From: Bin87 sp965261925
GTDB taxonomy: Bacteria; Chloroflexota; Dehalococcoidia; Lucifugimonadales; UBA3495
NCBI GenBank assembly: GCA_965261925.1
Contig: OZ253486.1
Location: forward strand, 2,604,001 to 2,668,000
Direction: 5' to 3'
DNA length: 64,000 nt
Shown here: positions 53,172 to 64,000 of the stretch, in pieces
How the letters are laid out: every line of letters begins with the position of its first letter
Position numbering within the stretch: the stretch's first letter is position 1
Position numbers and translations under genes: made by a program
The notes under the pieces: model-generated
Databases searched by the model: none
What the model was told of the DNA's origin: nothing
Seen by the model: only the letters and a program-made list of their open reading frames with translations

Positions 53172-54206
53172 TTAGCAGGTATTCTTGCCCCCATCGGCGT
53201 ACAGATGGCACGCCGTGAAGTGTCTCGGGGTGTACTCCACCAGCGCGGGCACGTCCGCCGAGCAGCGTTCCATGACGAACGGGCAGCGAGGGTGGAAGGT
53301 GCATCCGGCAGGTGGGTTTATCGGCGATGGGACCTCTCCGGCCAGGACTATCTCCTCGCGCTGGCGCCTCGGGTGGGCCGGCAAAGAGGCCGATATAAGC
53401 GCCCGCGTGTACGGGTGCTGCGCGTTGGTGAACAGCTCGATTGGAGGGGCTTCCTCGACAATCTTGCCCAGGTACATCACGCCCACCGTGTGGCTCATGT
53501 AGCGCACGGTGGCCAGGTTGTGCGCGATCAGGAGATAGCTGAGCTCGTAGGTGGACTGGAGCTCCTTCAGCAGGTTCAATATCTGGGCCCGTATGGAGAC
53601 GTCCAGGGCGGACACCGGCTCGTCCAGCACGATCAGCTTGGGACGGGTCGATAGGGCTCGGGCAATCGCGATCCGCTGCCGCTGTCCTCCGCTGAATTCG
53701 TGAGGGTAACGCTCGGCGTGGAACGGGTGCAGTCCAACCACCTGCAGCAGTTCCTGCACCTGCGCGCGCACCGCGGACCGGCTCAGCCGCTGGTGAGTGA
53801 TCAAAGGCTCGGCGATGATCTGGTCGACTCGCATCCTGGGGTTTAACGAGCTCCAGGGGTCCTGAAACACGGCTTGCACCGAGGCCTTGAAGTTCCGCCG
53901 TTCCGCTCCCGAAAAGTGCTTCATGGGACGATTATCGAAATAAATATCGCCTTCCGTGGGTTGATCGGCCATCAGCAGCATCCGGCTGGTGGTGGTCTTC
54001 CCGCAGCCCGATTCTCCGACTAGGCTGTACGTCTCACCGGGCATGATGTTGATCGAGATCCCGTCGACGGCCTTGACCGTCCCAGTCTGCCGCCGGAGCA
54101 CGTTGCCGCGGTACACGGGGAAATGTCGACGTATGCCCTCCAGGCGTACCAGAGCATGTTCGCGGCTGCCGGTAGCTGAGCCCGCCATGTCAGCAGTCGT
54201 AACCAT
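53172..54206 (-). CDS. Peptide/nickel ABC transporter ATPase (OppF/DppF type)
   Basis: The second ATPase of a dipeptide/oligopeptide importer. Start ATG 54206 overlaps the preceding stop by one base (TAATG) and gives 344 residues. It has Walker A GESGCGKTT, signature FSGGQRQRI, Walker B LIVLDEPVSALD and the OppF-type C-terminus with four Cys (CTFHPRCPFVMERC, then C near the end), which can bind an Fe-S cluster. No permease or binding-protein gene is adjacent, and its partner ATPase is frameshifted. Confidence 0.92.
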   Translation of the reverse strand: MVTTADMAGSATGSREHALVRLEGIRRHFPVYRGNVLRRQTGTVKAVDGISINIMPGETYSLVGESGCGKTTTSRMLLMADQPTEGDIYFDNRPMKHFSGAERRNFKASVQAVFQDPWSSLNPRMRVDQIIAEPLITHQRLSRSAVRAQVQELLQVVGLHPFHAERYPHEFSGGQRQRIAIARALSTRPKLIVLDEPVSALDVSIRAQILNLLKELQSTYELSYLLIAHNLATVRYMSHTVGVMYLGKIVEEAPPIELFTNAQHPYTRALISASLPAHPRRQREEIVLAGEVPSPINPPAGCTFHPRCPFVMERCSADVPALVEYTPRHFTACHLYADGGKNTC

Positions 54207-55170
54207 TATTCCGCCCTCCAACATCGCGACACGTGACCGGGCGTGACCGTAAATTCCAGCGGGTATTCCTTGCAGCGGTCCCAGGTGTGGGGGCAGCGTG
54301 GAGCGAACGAGCAACCCTCGGGAAGGGCGTCCAGGGACGGCGGCTGACCCTCGATTGAAGGCAGCATGTCAACGTCGGTATCGAGGTCAGGAACGGATTC
54401 CAACAGCGCTTCAGTGTAGGGATGGGCCGGACGGTCGAACATGTCCTCCACGTCGGACTGCTCCACGATGCGCCCCGCGTACATGACGGCGACCCGGTCG
54501 CACATCCGCGCCACGATGCCGAAGTCGTGGGTGATGAATATGATTGCCGCGCCGGTCTGAGCCTGGATGTCCTTCAGGAGACGGAGGTACTGCAATTGGA
54601 TGGTGGCATCCAAAGAGGTGGTCGGCTCGTCGGCGATCAGCAGATTGGGGGACCGCGCGATGGATATTGCGCCGACTACCCGCTGACGCATACCGCCGCT
54701 CATTTGGTGCGGAAAGTTAATCAAGCGTTCCTCGGCTGCCGGTATGCGAACATTTTCCAGGAGCCGAATTGCCCGATCACGGAGCGAACGTCTGGGCTCG
54801 TTATACTCCAGGCGCAACGTCTCGGTTAGCTGATCGCCCACGGTGAACACCGGGTTCAGGGACGTCAGCGGATCCTGCATCACCATGCAGATGCCCGAGC
54901 CGCGGATATCTCGCATCTCTCCACGGCTCTTTTCCAGCAGGTTTTCGCCCAGGTAATTGATGCTCCCGCCCACAATGCGGCCGGGTGCGGCACCATTCCG
55001 AGGATCGACCACGCTGTCATGCTTTTACCGGAGCCCGATTCGCCTACGATCCCCAGCGTTTCACCGCGCTTCAGTTCAAAGCTGATGCCGTCCACCGCCT
55101 TCACCACGCCGGTGCGGGTGAAAAAGTGGGTCTGTAAATCCTGCACCCGCAGAATTACCTCGTCTGCCAT
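54206..55170 (-). pseudogene. Frameshifted peptide ABC ATPase (OppD/DppD type)
   Basis: The gene starts at ATG 55170 (MADEVILRVQDLQ) with Walker A GESGSGKS and reads well to GMVPHP. Near 54982-54987 one base is missing (CACCCGGC, where nine bases are expected), and the correct continuation PGRIVGGSINYLG lies in another frame. That frame runs to 54206 with signature MSGGMRQRV, Walker B LLIADEPTTSLD and the OppD C-terminal Cys motif. Joined, it would be about 321 residues, normal length. It is either a true pseudogene or a one-base assembly error in a C/G run. Confidence 0.85.
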
Positions 55171-55602
55171 CCATTCACCTACTGATTGCGCGCCATGCGG
55201 TTGAGGGGGAACCCCGTCTCATCGCTGAGATTGGTTCACGGACACGGTACCGTGCGCCACTCTGGGGGTGCTCTCAACGCCTGGCTGCCATCGATAAATA
55301 TAGGGGAGGCCGGTGTCATAATGGAGATGCCCGGCCCACGAAATAGCGGCACCCGCCGAATATTGGAGACTGCGACCTGCCCGTCGACGAACATTATACC
55401 GTAAGGCTGCGCACGCGGAGACTGGTAGGAAACGGGTTGCCTCGCGGCAGGGGAAACTGCGCCCCGTGGATGCTGACGCGGAGAGTAATCCACCGCGTCT
55501 GAGAACGGGTTTGCGCGCGGCGCGCCCGTATCATTCGGGCATCTCCGGGCGGTCGTGGATTATCAGGAACCGGGCAAGGTCTGTACCGGCCACGGCGACA
55601 GA
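55171..55602. other. Intergenic region upstream of the peptide-ABC genes
   Basis: No gene is supported in these 432 bases. A perfect TATAAT occurs on the minus strand (55393-55398), but no -35 hexamer was found; it could begin a leader of about 215 nt for the ATPase pair. The region is where a permease or binding-protein gene would be expected, and none is there. Confidence 0.45.
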
Positions 55603-56982
55603 TCAATCTTCCAGCACTATGGCTCGCAGCGCTTTGCCGTGCAAATCCCCGAGCCGAGCCTGGGATATGCTGTTTTCCAACTCGGTGTTGCTTTCTGTAC
55701 ACGCGCGCACATAGTTGTCGGTGAGCCCGCTCCAGAGCATTGCGCCATTCCCAAGCGGCCTGGCGGTTTCCCACAGTACCGGCCGGACTTTGCCCTTCAG
55801 TTGTGTACGGAACCGTTCGAACCCGACTTCGGCTATGGCAGATAACTCTTGAGCACGCCGGCGCTTCTCGGTCGGTGTTACCTGATCCTGCATATAGTGA
55901 GCCGACGTTCCAGGCCGCTGCGAATAAGGGAACACGTGCGCGTCCGCGAACTCGATCTCGCCGACCAACGCCAGGCCGGCCGCGTGGTCTTCTTCCGTTT
56001 CCCCCGGGAATCCGGCGATCAGGTCCGTGGTGATTGCCGCATCGGCCACACGCTCCCGGATCGTCATTACGGCTTTTCGAAAAGAGGCGGTATCGTACCG
56101 GCGCCGCATTCCTTTGAGCAGGGAATCGCTGCCGCTTTGCAGTGGCACATGGAAGTGTGGGCACAGACGGGGATCGTCCCACCGCTTCAGCAAATCCGAA
56201 CTGATTTCATGGGCCTGTAGCGATGAAACCCGCAACCGCCTAAGTTCGGTTTCGCCCAATATGCGGTCGAGCAGGCCGGGTAGGTCTGCGCCGTCCAGAT
56301 CGAACCCATAAGTGCCCAGTTGCGTGCCCGTCAGGGTGATTTCCTTGAAACCGGCGGCCAGATTCGACCGGATTGCTGCGACTATTTCGGCAGGCGGGAC
56401 GCTGCGTTCCCGACCCCGAACCTTTGGTACGATGCAATACGCGCAAATCTGGTCGCACCCCTCCTGTATCTTGACCATCGCCCGGCTACGGCGCAGGATG
56501 CCCGCCTGGGCGTTGTCGTCGCCGTGTGCCCGAGACTGGGCTGGGCTTCCCCGTCGCTTCGCGCTCTCCGCGGTAGCCATCGCCACCAGGTCCGGTTTGG
56601 TGCGGTTGCCCACCACCAACGACACTTCGGGGATACGGCGCAGGTCGTCGGCAGCCCGTTCCGGGTAACACCCGGCCGCGACGACCACCGCTTGCGGGTT
56701 TGCCCGGTGGGCCGCGCGCAGGGCCTGGCGTGCCTTTGAGTCCGCCGTGGAGGTCACCGTGCAGGTATTTATTACGATGATGTCGGCGTCGCGGCGTCGG
56801 TCCACCAACCTGTAGCCGGCGTTGGCGAACTCTCGCGCGAGGATCGCGCTGTCCGCCTGGTTCAGTTTGCAGCCGTGGGTCTCAATCACGACGGTTCCCG
56901 CTCCGGCGACGGGCGCGCCCGCTGGACTGGCGCGACTCGTCATGGTGCGTCGCGTCACCTGTAGAATCTCATCTGACGCCAA
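55603..56982 (-). CDS. mtaB: tRNA methylthiotransferase MtaB-like
   Basis: A radical-SAM enzyme that adds a methylthio group to t6A37 of tRNA. The 459-residue protein has the N-terminal UPF0004 cluster Cys (C38 in THGCKLNQAD, C74 in NTCTV, C105 in AAGCYPE), the radical-SAM CxxxCxxC (C176, C180, C183 in EGCDQICAYC) and a C-terminal TRAM-like tail. THGCKLNQ matches MtaB better than MiaB (which reads TYGCQMN). Three bases separate it from the preceding gene. Confidence 0.9.
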   Translation of the reverse strand: MASDEILQVTRRTMTSRASPAGAPVAGAGTVVIETHGCKLNQADSAILAREFANAGYRLVDRRRDADIIVINTCTVTSTADSKARQALRAAHRANPQAVVVAAGCYPERAADDLRRIPEVSLVVGNRTKPDLVAMATAESAKRRGSPAQSRAHGDDNAQAGILRRSRAMVKIQEGCDQICAYCIVPKVRGRERSVPPAEIVAAIRSNLAAGFKEITLTGTQLGTYGFDLDGADLPGLLDRILGETELRRLRVSSLQAHEISSDLLKRWDDPRLCPHFHVPLQSGSDSLLKGMRRRYDTASFRKAVMTIRERVADAAITTDLIAGFPGETEEDHAAGLALVGEIEFADAHVFPYSQRPGTSAHYMQDQVTPTEKRRRAQELSAIAEVGFERFRTQLKGKVRPVLWETARPLGNGAMLWSGLTDNYVRACTESNTELENSISQARLGDLHGKALRAIVLED

Positions 56983-56985
56983 GTT

Positions 56986-57456
56986 TCACCCACCAAAGTC
57001 CGCTACGTCGTCATCGGGGTCGGCGGACGGGAGGGGTTCATCGCCGCCGGGTATCCGCGCTACCAATCGGTCAATTCCCTCGTCAAGGTCGTCCATCGCC
57101 AGGATCAAATAATCGACGCGGGTTCGTCTTTCGCGCACGCGCTCCGCGGTGTCGGCCATGGCCGACAGGTGGTCGAATGCGTCTCGGATGTACCGGTCTT
57201 GTTCCGCTTCTCCGACGCGCCTCAAAAACTCGCGTAGCTTGGTGTCGTCGCCGGTGTCCTCGCCGTACCACAACGCGACGCCGCGGGTTGCCGCCACCAG
57301 GCTCCCCCAGATCAAATCTTCCGCCTGGCTCCACTGCCCTCTTTGCATTGCGACGCGCGCCGATTCCTGCAGGCGCAGGGCCTGGGCCCGATATCTGGTT
57401 AATCGGGCCGGCAGCGAACCGGAGGAGGAGGAAGATGTTGATCGTGGATCAGGCAT
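56986..57456 (-). CDS. PaREP1/HEPN-like helical protein
   Basis: A 156-residue, mainly helical protein. A Ser-rich N-terminus precedes ESARVAMQRGQWSQAEDLIWG and SLVAATRGVALWYGE, a pattern I link with PaREP1-like HEPN-fold proteins. The C-terminus is acidic. No RxxxxH nuclease motif of active HEPN toxins is evident. It is 3 bases upstream of mtaB, so the two are co-transcribed. Function unknown. Confidence 0.6.
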   Translation of the reverse strand: MPDPRSTSSSSSGSLPARLTRYRAQALRLQESARVAMQRGQWSQAEDLIWGSLVAATRGVALWYGEDTGDDTKLREFLRRVGEAEQDRYIRDAFDHLSAMADTAERVRERRTRVDYLILAMDDLDEGIDRLVARIPGGDEPLPSADPDDDVADFGG

Positions 57457-57567
57457 GTTACGGGATCGATTTTATCAGACCTTCGTGGCGAGGCTCGAAC
57501 GCAGGTAGTACACTGCTCGCCACTTCCGGTCCACGCCACACGTCCCATTTTCGCCAAAGGATATTTC

Positions 57568-58770
57568 ATGACAACCGCGCACTCGTTCCGCCACGTCGCT
57601 TACCCCGTTCGTGTTTTTGCGGGGGACGACGCGTTGTCCAACCTTTCGGGAGCCGTACAACGTACCGGAGCGGTCCGGCCGTTCGTGGTTTGTGGCCAAT
57701 CGATCGCCACGCGCACCGACCTGCTGGAGCGGGTCACTGAGGCTCTCGGACAACCGCCGGCCGGAGTGTTCGACGGCGTGCAGGCAGGGTCGCCGGTTCC
57801 TTCGGTCATGGCGGGCGCCGCGATGGCCCGCGACGCCGGCGCCGACCTGATCATTGCCGTGGGAGGCGGCAGCGCGGTGGTCACTGCGCGGGCCATCATC
57901 ATCATGCTGGCCGAGGACGGACATCCGCGAGACCATGCCACCAGGTACCCGGAGGGACAGCCTCCGGTGAGCCCACGGTTGATGGCGCCCAAGATTCCCA
58001 ACATCCTGGTACTGACCACCCCCACGACCGCCGCCAACCGGGCCGGCACCGCCGTGATCGACGCCGACACGGGTCACCGGCTGGAGATGTTCGATCCCAA
58101 GACCCGTCCGGAGGCCGTAATCTGGGATGCCGGGGCGCTGATGACTGCTCCGGCGGATCTGTGCATTAGCGCTTCAGGTTCTTTGTTCAGCGGAGTGGTG
58201 GGAGCTCTCCAGGCCCCGCGCGTCAACGCGATGGCTGCCGCTGACCTGTTGTCGTCGCTGGGTTTGCTGGTGGAGAATCTCCCGTTGGTTCGGAAGGCAG
58301 ACGACGACGGAACTGCCCGCGTCAACCTATGCGTGGCCTCGTTCATGTACAACCGCGCCTGGGACACGGGAGCCAGCGGATCGGCCCTGGGGGTGGTGAG
58401 CGCCCTGGCGCACAGCCTGGACACCCGCTACCCGGATTGCAGCCACGGCGCGGCGTATTCGATAACCACCGGACCTGGGATGCGTTTCAATCGTGACTTC
58501 AATACGGACGGGCAGGCGCGGATTGCCGACGCATTGGGGGTTCGCGAACCCGGCGATGATGATCAGGAAGCGGCGGATTCGGCTGCGGCCGCGGTGACCG
58601 GGTTTTTCGAAGCCATCGGCCTTCCCGTACGTTTGCGGGACGTGGGTGTACCGGAGGCGAGCATATCAGAGATCGCCGGGGACGCCCGGACCGATTTTGG
58701 CCTGCATCGCAACGTGAGGCCAGTCAACGGGGCCGAGGAGTTGGAGGCGGTGCTGCGCTCCGCCTGGTAG
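57568..58770 (+). CDS. Divergent iron-alcohol-dehydrogenase-family protein
   Basis: A 400-residue member of the iron-containing alcohol dehydrogenase/maleylacetate reductase superfamily. It has the nucleotide loop AVGGGSAV (97-104), but the usual Asp and Lys after GGGS are changed. Of four metal ligands, D197, H282 (AHSLD) and H293 (CSHGAA) are present, but the second (normally His four residues after the Asp) is Ser201. The substrate and even the metal dependence are uncertain. It starts with ATG 57568, transcribed divergently from the PaREP1-like gene. Confidence 0.8.
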   Translation: MTTAHSFRHVAYPVRVFAGDDALSNLSGAVQRTGAVRPFVVCGQSIATRTDLLERVTEALGQPPAGVFDGVQAGSPVPSVMAGAAMARDAGADLIIAVGGGSAVVTARAIIIMLAEDGHPRDHATRYPEGQPPVSPRLMAPKIPNILVLTTPTTAANRAGTAVIDADTGHRLEMFDPKTRPEAVIWDAGALMTAPADLCISASGSLFSGVVGALQAPRVNAMAAADLLSSLGLLVENLPLVRKADDDGTARVNLCVASFMYNRAWDTGASGSALGVVSALAHSLDTRYPDCSHGAAYSITTGPGMRFNRDFNTDGQARIADALGVREPGDDDQEAADSAAAAVTGFFEAIGLPVRLRDVGVPEASISEIAGDARTDFGLHRNVRPVNGAEELEAVLRSAW

Positions 58771-58792
58771 GGTCTCTATGCGAGTGGGGTAC

Positions 58793-59773
58793 CTAGCCGG
58801 GCAGCGCCCCGGGTTCGTCCCACCGAGCGGTTCCAATGATCTGGTCTACGGTGTTCACTTCCCAACGGGTGAGCAGTTCTTCAAGTTCGGTCAGTATGCG
58901 GAAGGGAGCGTTGAGGTCTGCCAGGTTGGCGCTGCCCACCTGGACCGCCGTCGCTCCCGCCATCAGGAACTCGGCCGCATGACGGCCGGTCATGATGCCG
59001 CCCACTCCGATTATCGGGACATCCACGGCCTGGGCAGCCTTGTGCACCAATGCCACGGCGATGGGTCGGAGCGCGGGACCCGATAGTCCGCCGTACCCCG
59101 TGCCCAACACGGCCCGTCCGGTCTCCACGTCAACATGCATCGCCGGTACGGTGTTGGAGATGGTCAGTGCATCAGCGCCGGATTCCACTGCGGCACAGGC
59201 GATTTCGGTGATGTCCGGCACGTTGGGTGATAGCTTGGCCCAGATCGGGAGATCCGTCTGACGCCGCACTCCGCTGATAGCGGCTTCCGTCAATAACGGG
59301 TGGTGGCTGAACATGGCTCCGTCGTCCACATTAGGGCAACTCAGATTCAGTTCAATCGCCGAAAACCCAATCACTCCCCGCGTGAACGATGCCATCTCCT
59401 CCCACTGTTCGGCGGAGTCGCCTGCCATGCTCATCACGAAGTTCACTTCAGAGTCCGCCCATCTGGGCGCCAAATCCGCCATCGCCGTTTCTATCCCGGG
59501 ATTTGTCAGGCCGACCGAGTTCAGCAGGGTAGTTTCGCCCACCTCCAGGGCTTCCCGGAACGACGAGGGAAACCAGCGCGGTTCCGGATTGCCCGTTCGC
59601 GCATGCCGGGTGAAAGTCTTCGGTAACACAGCCCCCAAAGAGGCGAGTGGAGCTTCAGCGGCGAACCCGCGCCCGTATCCGTCGTATCCGAAGGTGCCCG
59701 ACGCAATCATCACTGGGTTGCCTAACGCCAGTCCTTCAGGCCGGCCCGGCGCCAGATTCACCGACAAGTCCAT
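58793..59773 (-). CDS. pyrD: Dihydroorotate dehydrogenase (class 1)
   Basis: Oxidises dihydroorotate to orotate in pyrimidine synthesis. Start ATG 59773 has AGAGGAGG about ten bases upstream; an ATG 24 bases earlier contains that site and is less likely. The 326-residue protein has NPVMIASGTFGYDG, LLNSVGLTNPG, the active-site Cys in ELNLSCPNV and the FMN-phosphate loop IIGVGGIMTGRHAAEF. The layout fits class 1B, which normally needs PyrK; no pyrK is adjacent. Confidence 0.93.
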   Translation of the reverse strand: MDLSVNLAPGRPEGLALGNPVMIASGTFGYDGYGRGFAAEAPLASLGAVLPKTFTRHARTGNPEPRWFPSSFREALEVGETTLLNSVGLTNPGIETAMADLAPRWADSEVNFVMSMAGDSAEQWEEMASFTRGVIGFSAIELNLSCPNVDDGAMFSHHPLLTEAAISGVRRQTDLPIWAKLSPNVPDITEIACAAVESGADALTISNTVPAMHVDVETGRAVLGTGYGGLSGPALRPIAVALVHKAAQAVDVPIIGVGGIMTGRHAAEFLMAGATAVQVGSANLADLNAPFRILTELEELLTRWEVNTVDQIIGTARWDEPGALPG

Positions 59774-59801
59774 GGTGTCCCAAGCCTCCTCTGGCATGAA
59801 T

Positions 59802-59829
59802 GTAGGGGCGAATTATAATTCGCCCCTAC
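59802..59829. terminator. Perfect 28-bp palindrome after rpoC
   Basis: A perfect palindrome with half-site GTAGGGGCGAATTA lies 25 bases after the rpoC stop and 28 bases before the pyrD start on the same strand. It probably ends the rpoC transcript. It is the most symmetric member of the AGGGGCG family. Confidence 0.65.
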
Positions 59830-59854
59830 TTGGTACTTACCGGAATTTCCTCGA

Positions 59855-64000
<4,146 letters not shown>

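Overview
The window reads as a GC-rich bacterial chromosome fragment, most likely Chloroflexota of the Dehalococcoidia/SAR202 type. The reasons are an extra residue in the DnaG zinc ribbon (CFGAC), Thr-Pro-rich surface anchors, the abundance of luciferase-like flavin enzymes, GMC oxidoreductases, DinB-fold proteins and MFS carriers, and the sufBCDSU order. This placement is inference. No rRNA, tRNA, CRISPR array or integrase was seen.

Layout. 1-9.5 kb: dnaG (cut by the window edge), a Thr-Pro-rich anchored protein, a two-component pair, a large surface protein, rho and a transaldolase-family gene. 9.7-13.8 kb: pyrG and sucDC. 14-17 kb: an alpha/beta hydrolase, ferritin, a DinB protein and a lipoprotein with three DUF4377-like repeats. 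16.8-22.9 kb: a complete SUF iron-sulfur operon with two tandem SufU paralogues and a clear promoter. 23-27 kb: globin, a DUF6226-like gene, TatD, a Tag-like protein and DUF1802. 27.0-28.3 kb: a two-gene restriction-modification module with an Eco29kI-type GIY-YIG nuclease. 28.4-34.9 kb: aldo/keto reductase, etfBA, panC and a HerA ATPase with its HAS-barrel-like partner. 34.9-40 kb: a Fur/Zur regulator with a near-consensus promoter and an overlapping palindrome, then a zinc/manganese ABC transporter and a His-rich MFS protein. 40-53 kb: accessory metabolism (cupin, HAD, MFS, VOC, PAC2, GMC oxidoreductase, DinB, two luciferase-like enzymes, two MFS carriers). 53-64 kb: a frameshifted peptide-ABC ATPase pair, mtaB, a PaREP1-like gene, a divergent iron-alcohol-dehydrogenase, pyrD and most of rpoC.

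The strongest unexpected signal is at 44550-45329 (minus strand). A glutaredoxin-DinB fusion is interrupted by one in-frame TGA exactly at the first position of the CxxC active site (UFSC). A hairpin with bacterial SECIS geometry follows 10 nt downstream. I read it as a selenoprotein co-transcribed with a GMC oxidoreductase. If TGA is read as a stop, the gene loses its start and its active site.

A second recurring signal is a family of short, near-perfect palindromes (AGGGGCG...CGCCCCT) at five gene ends, probably shared terminators or a REP-like element.
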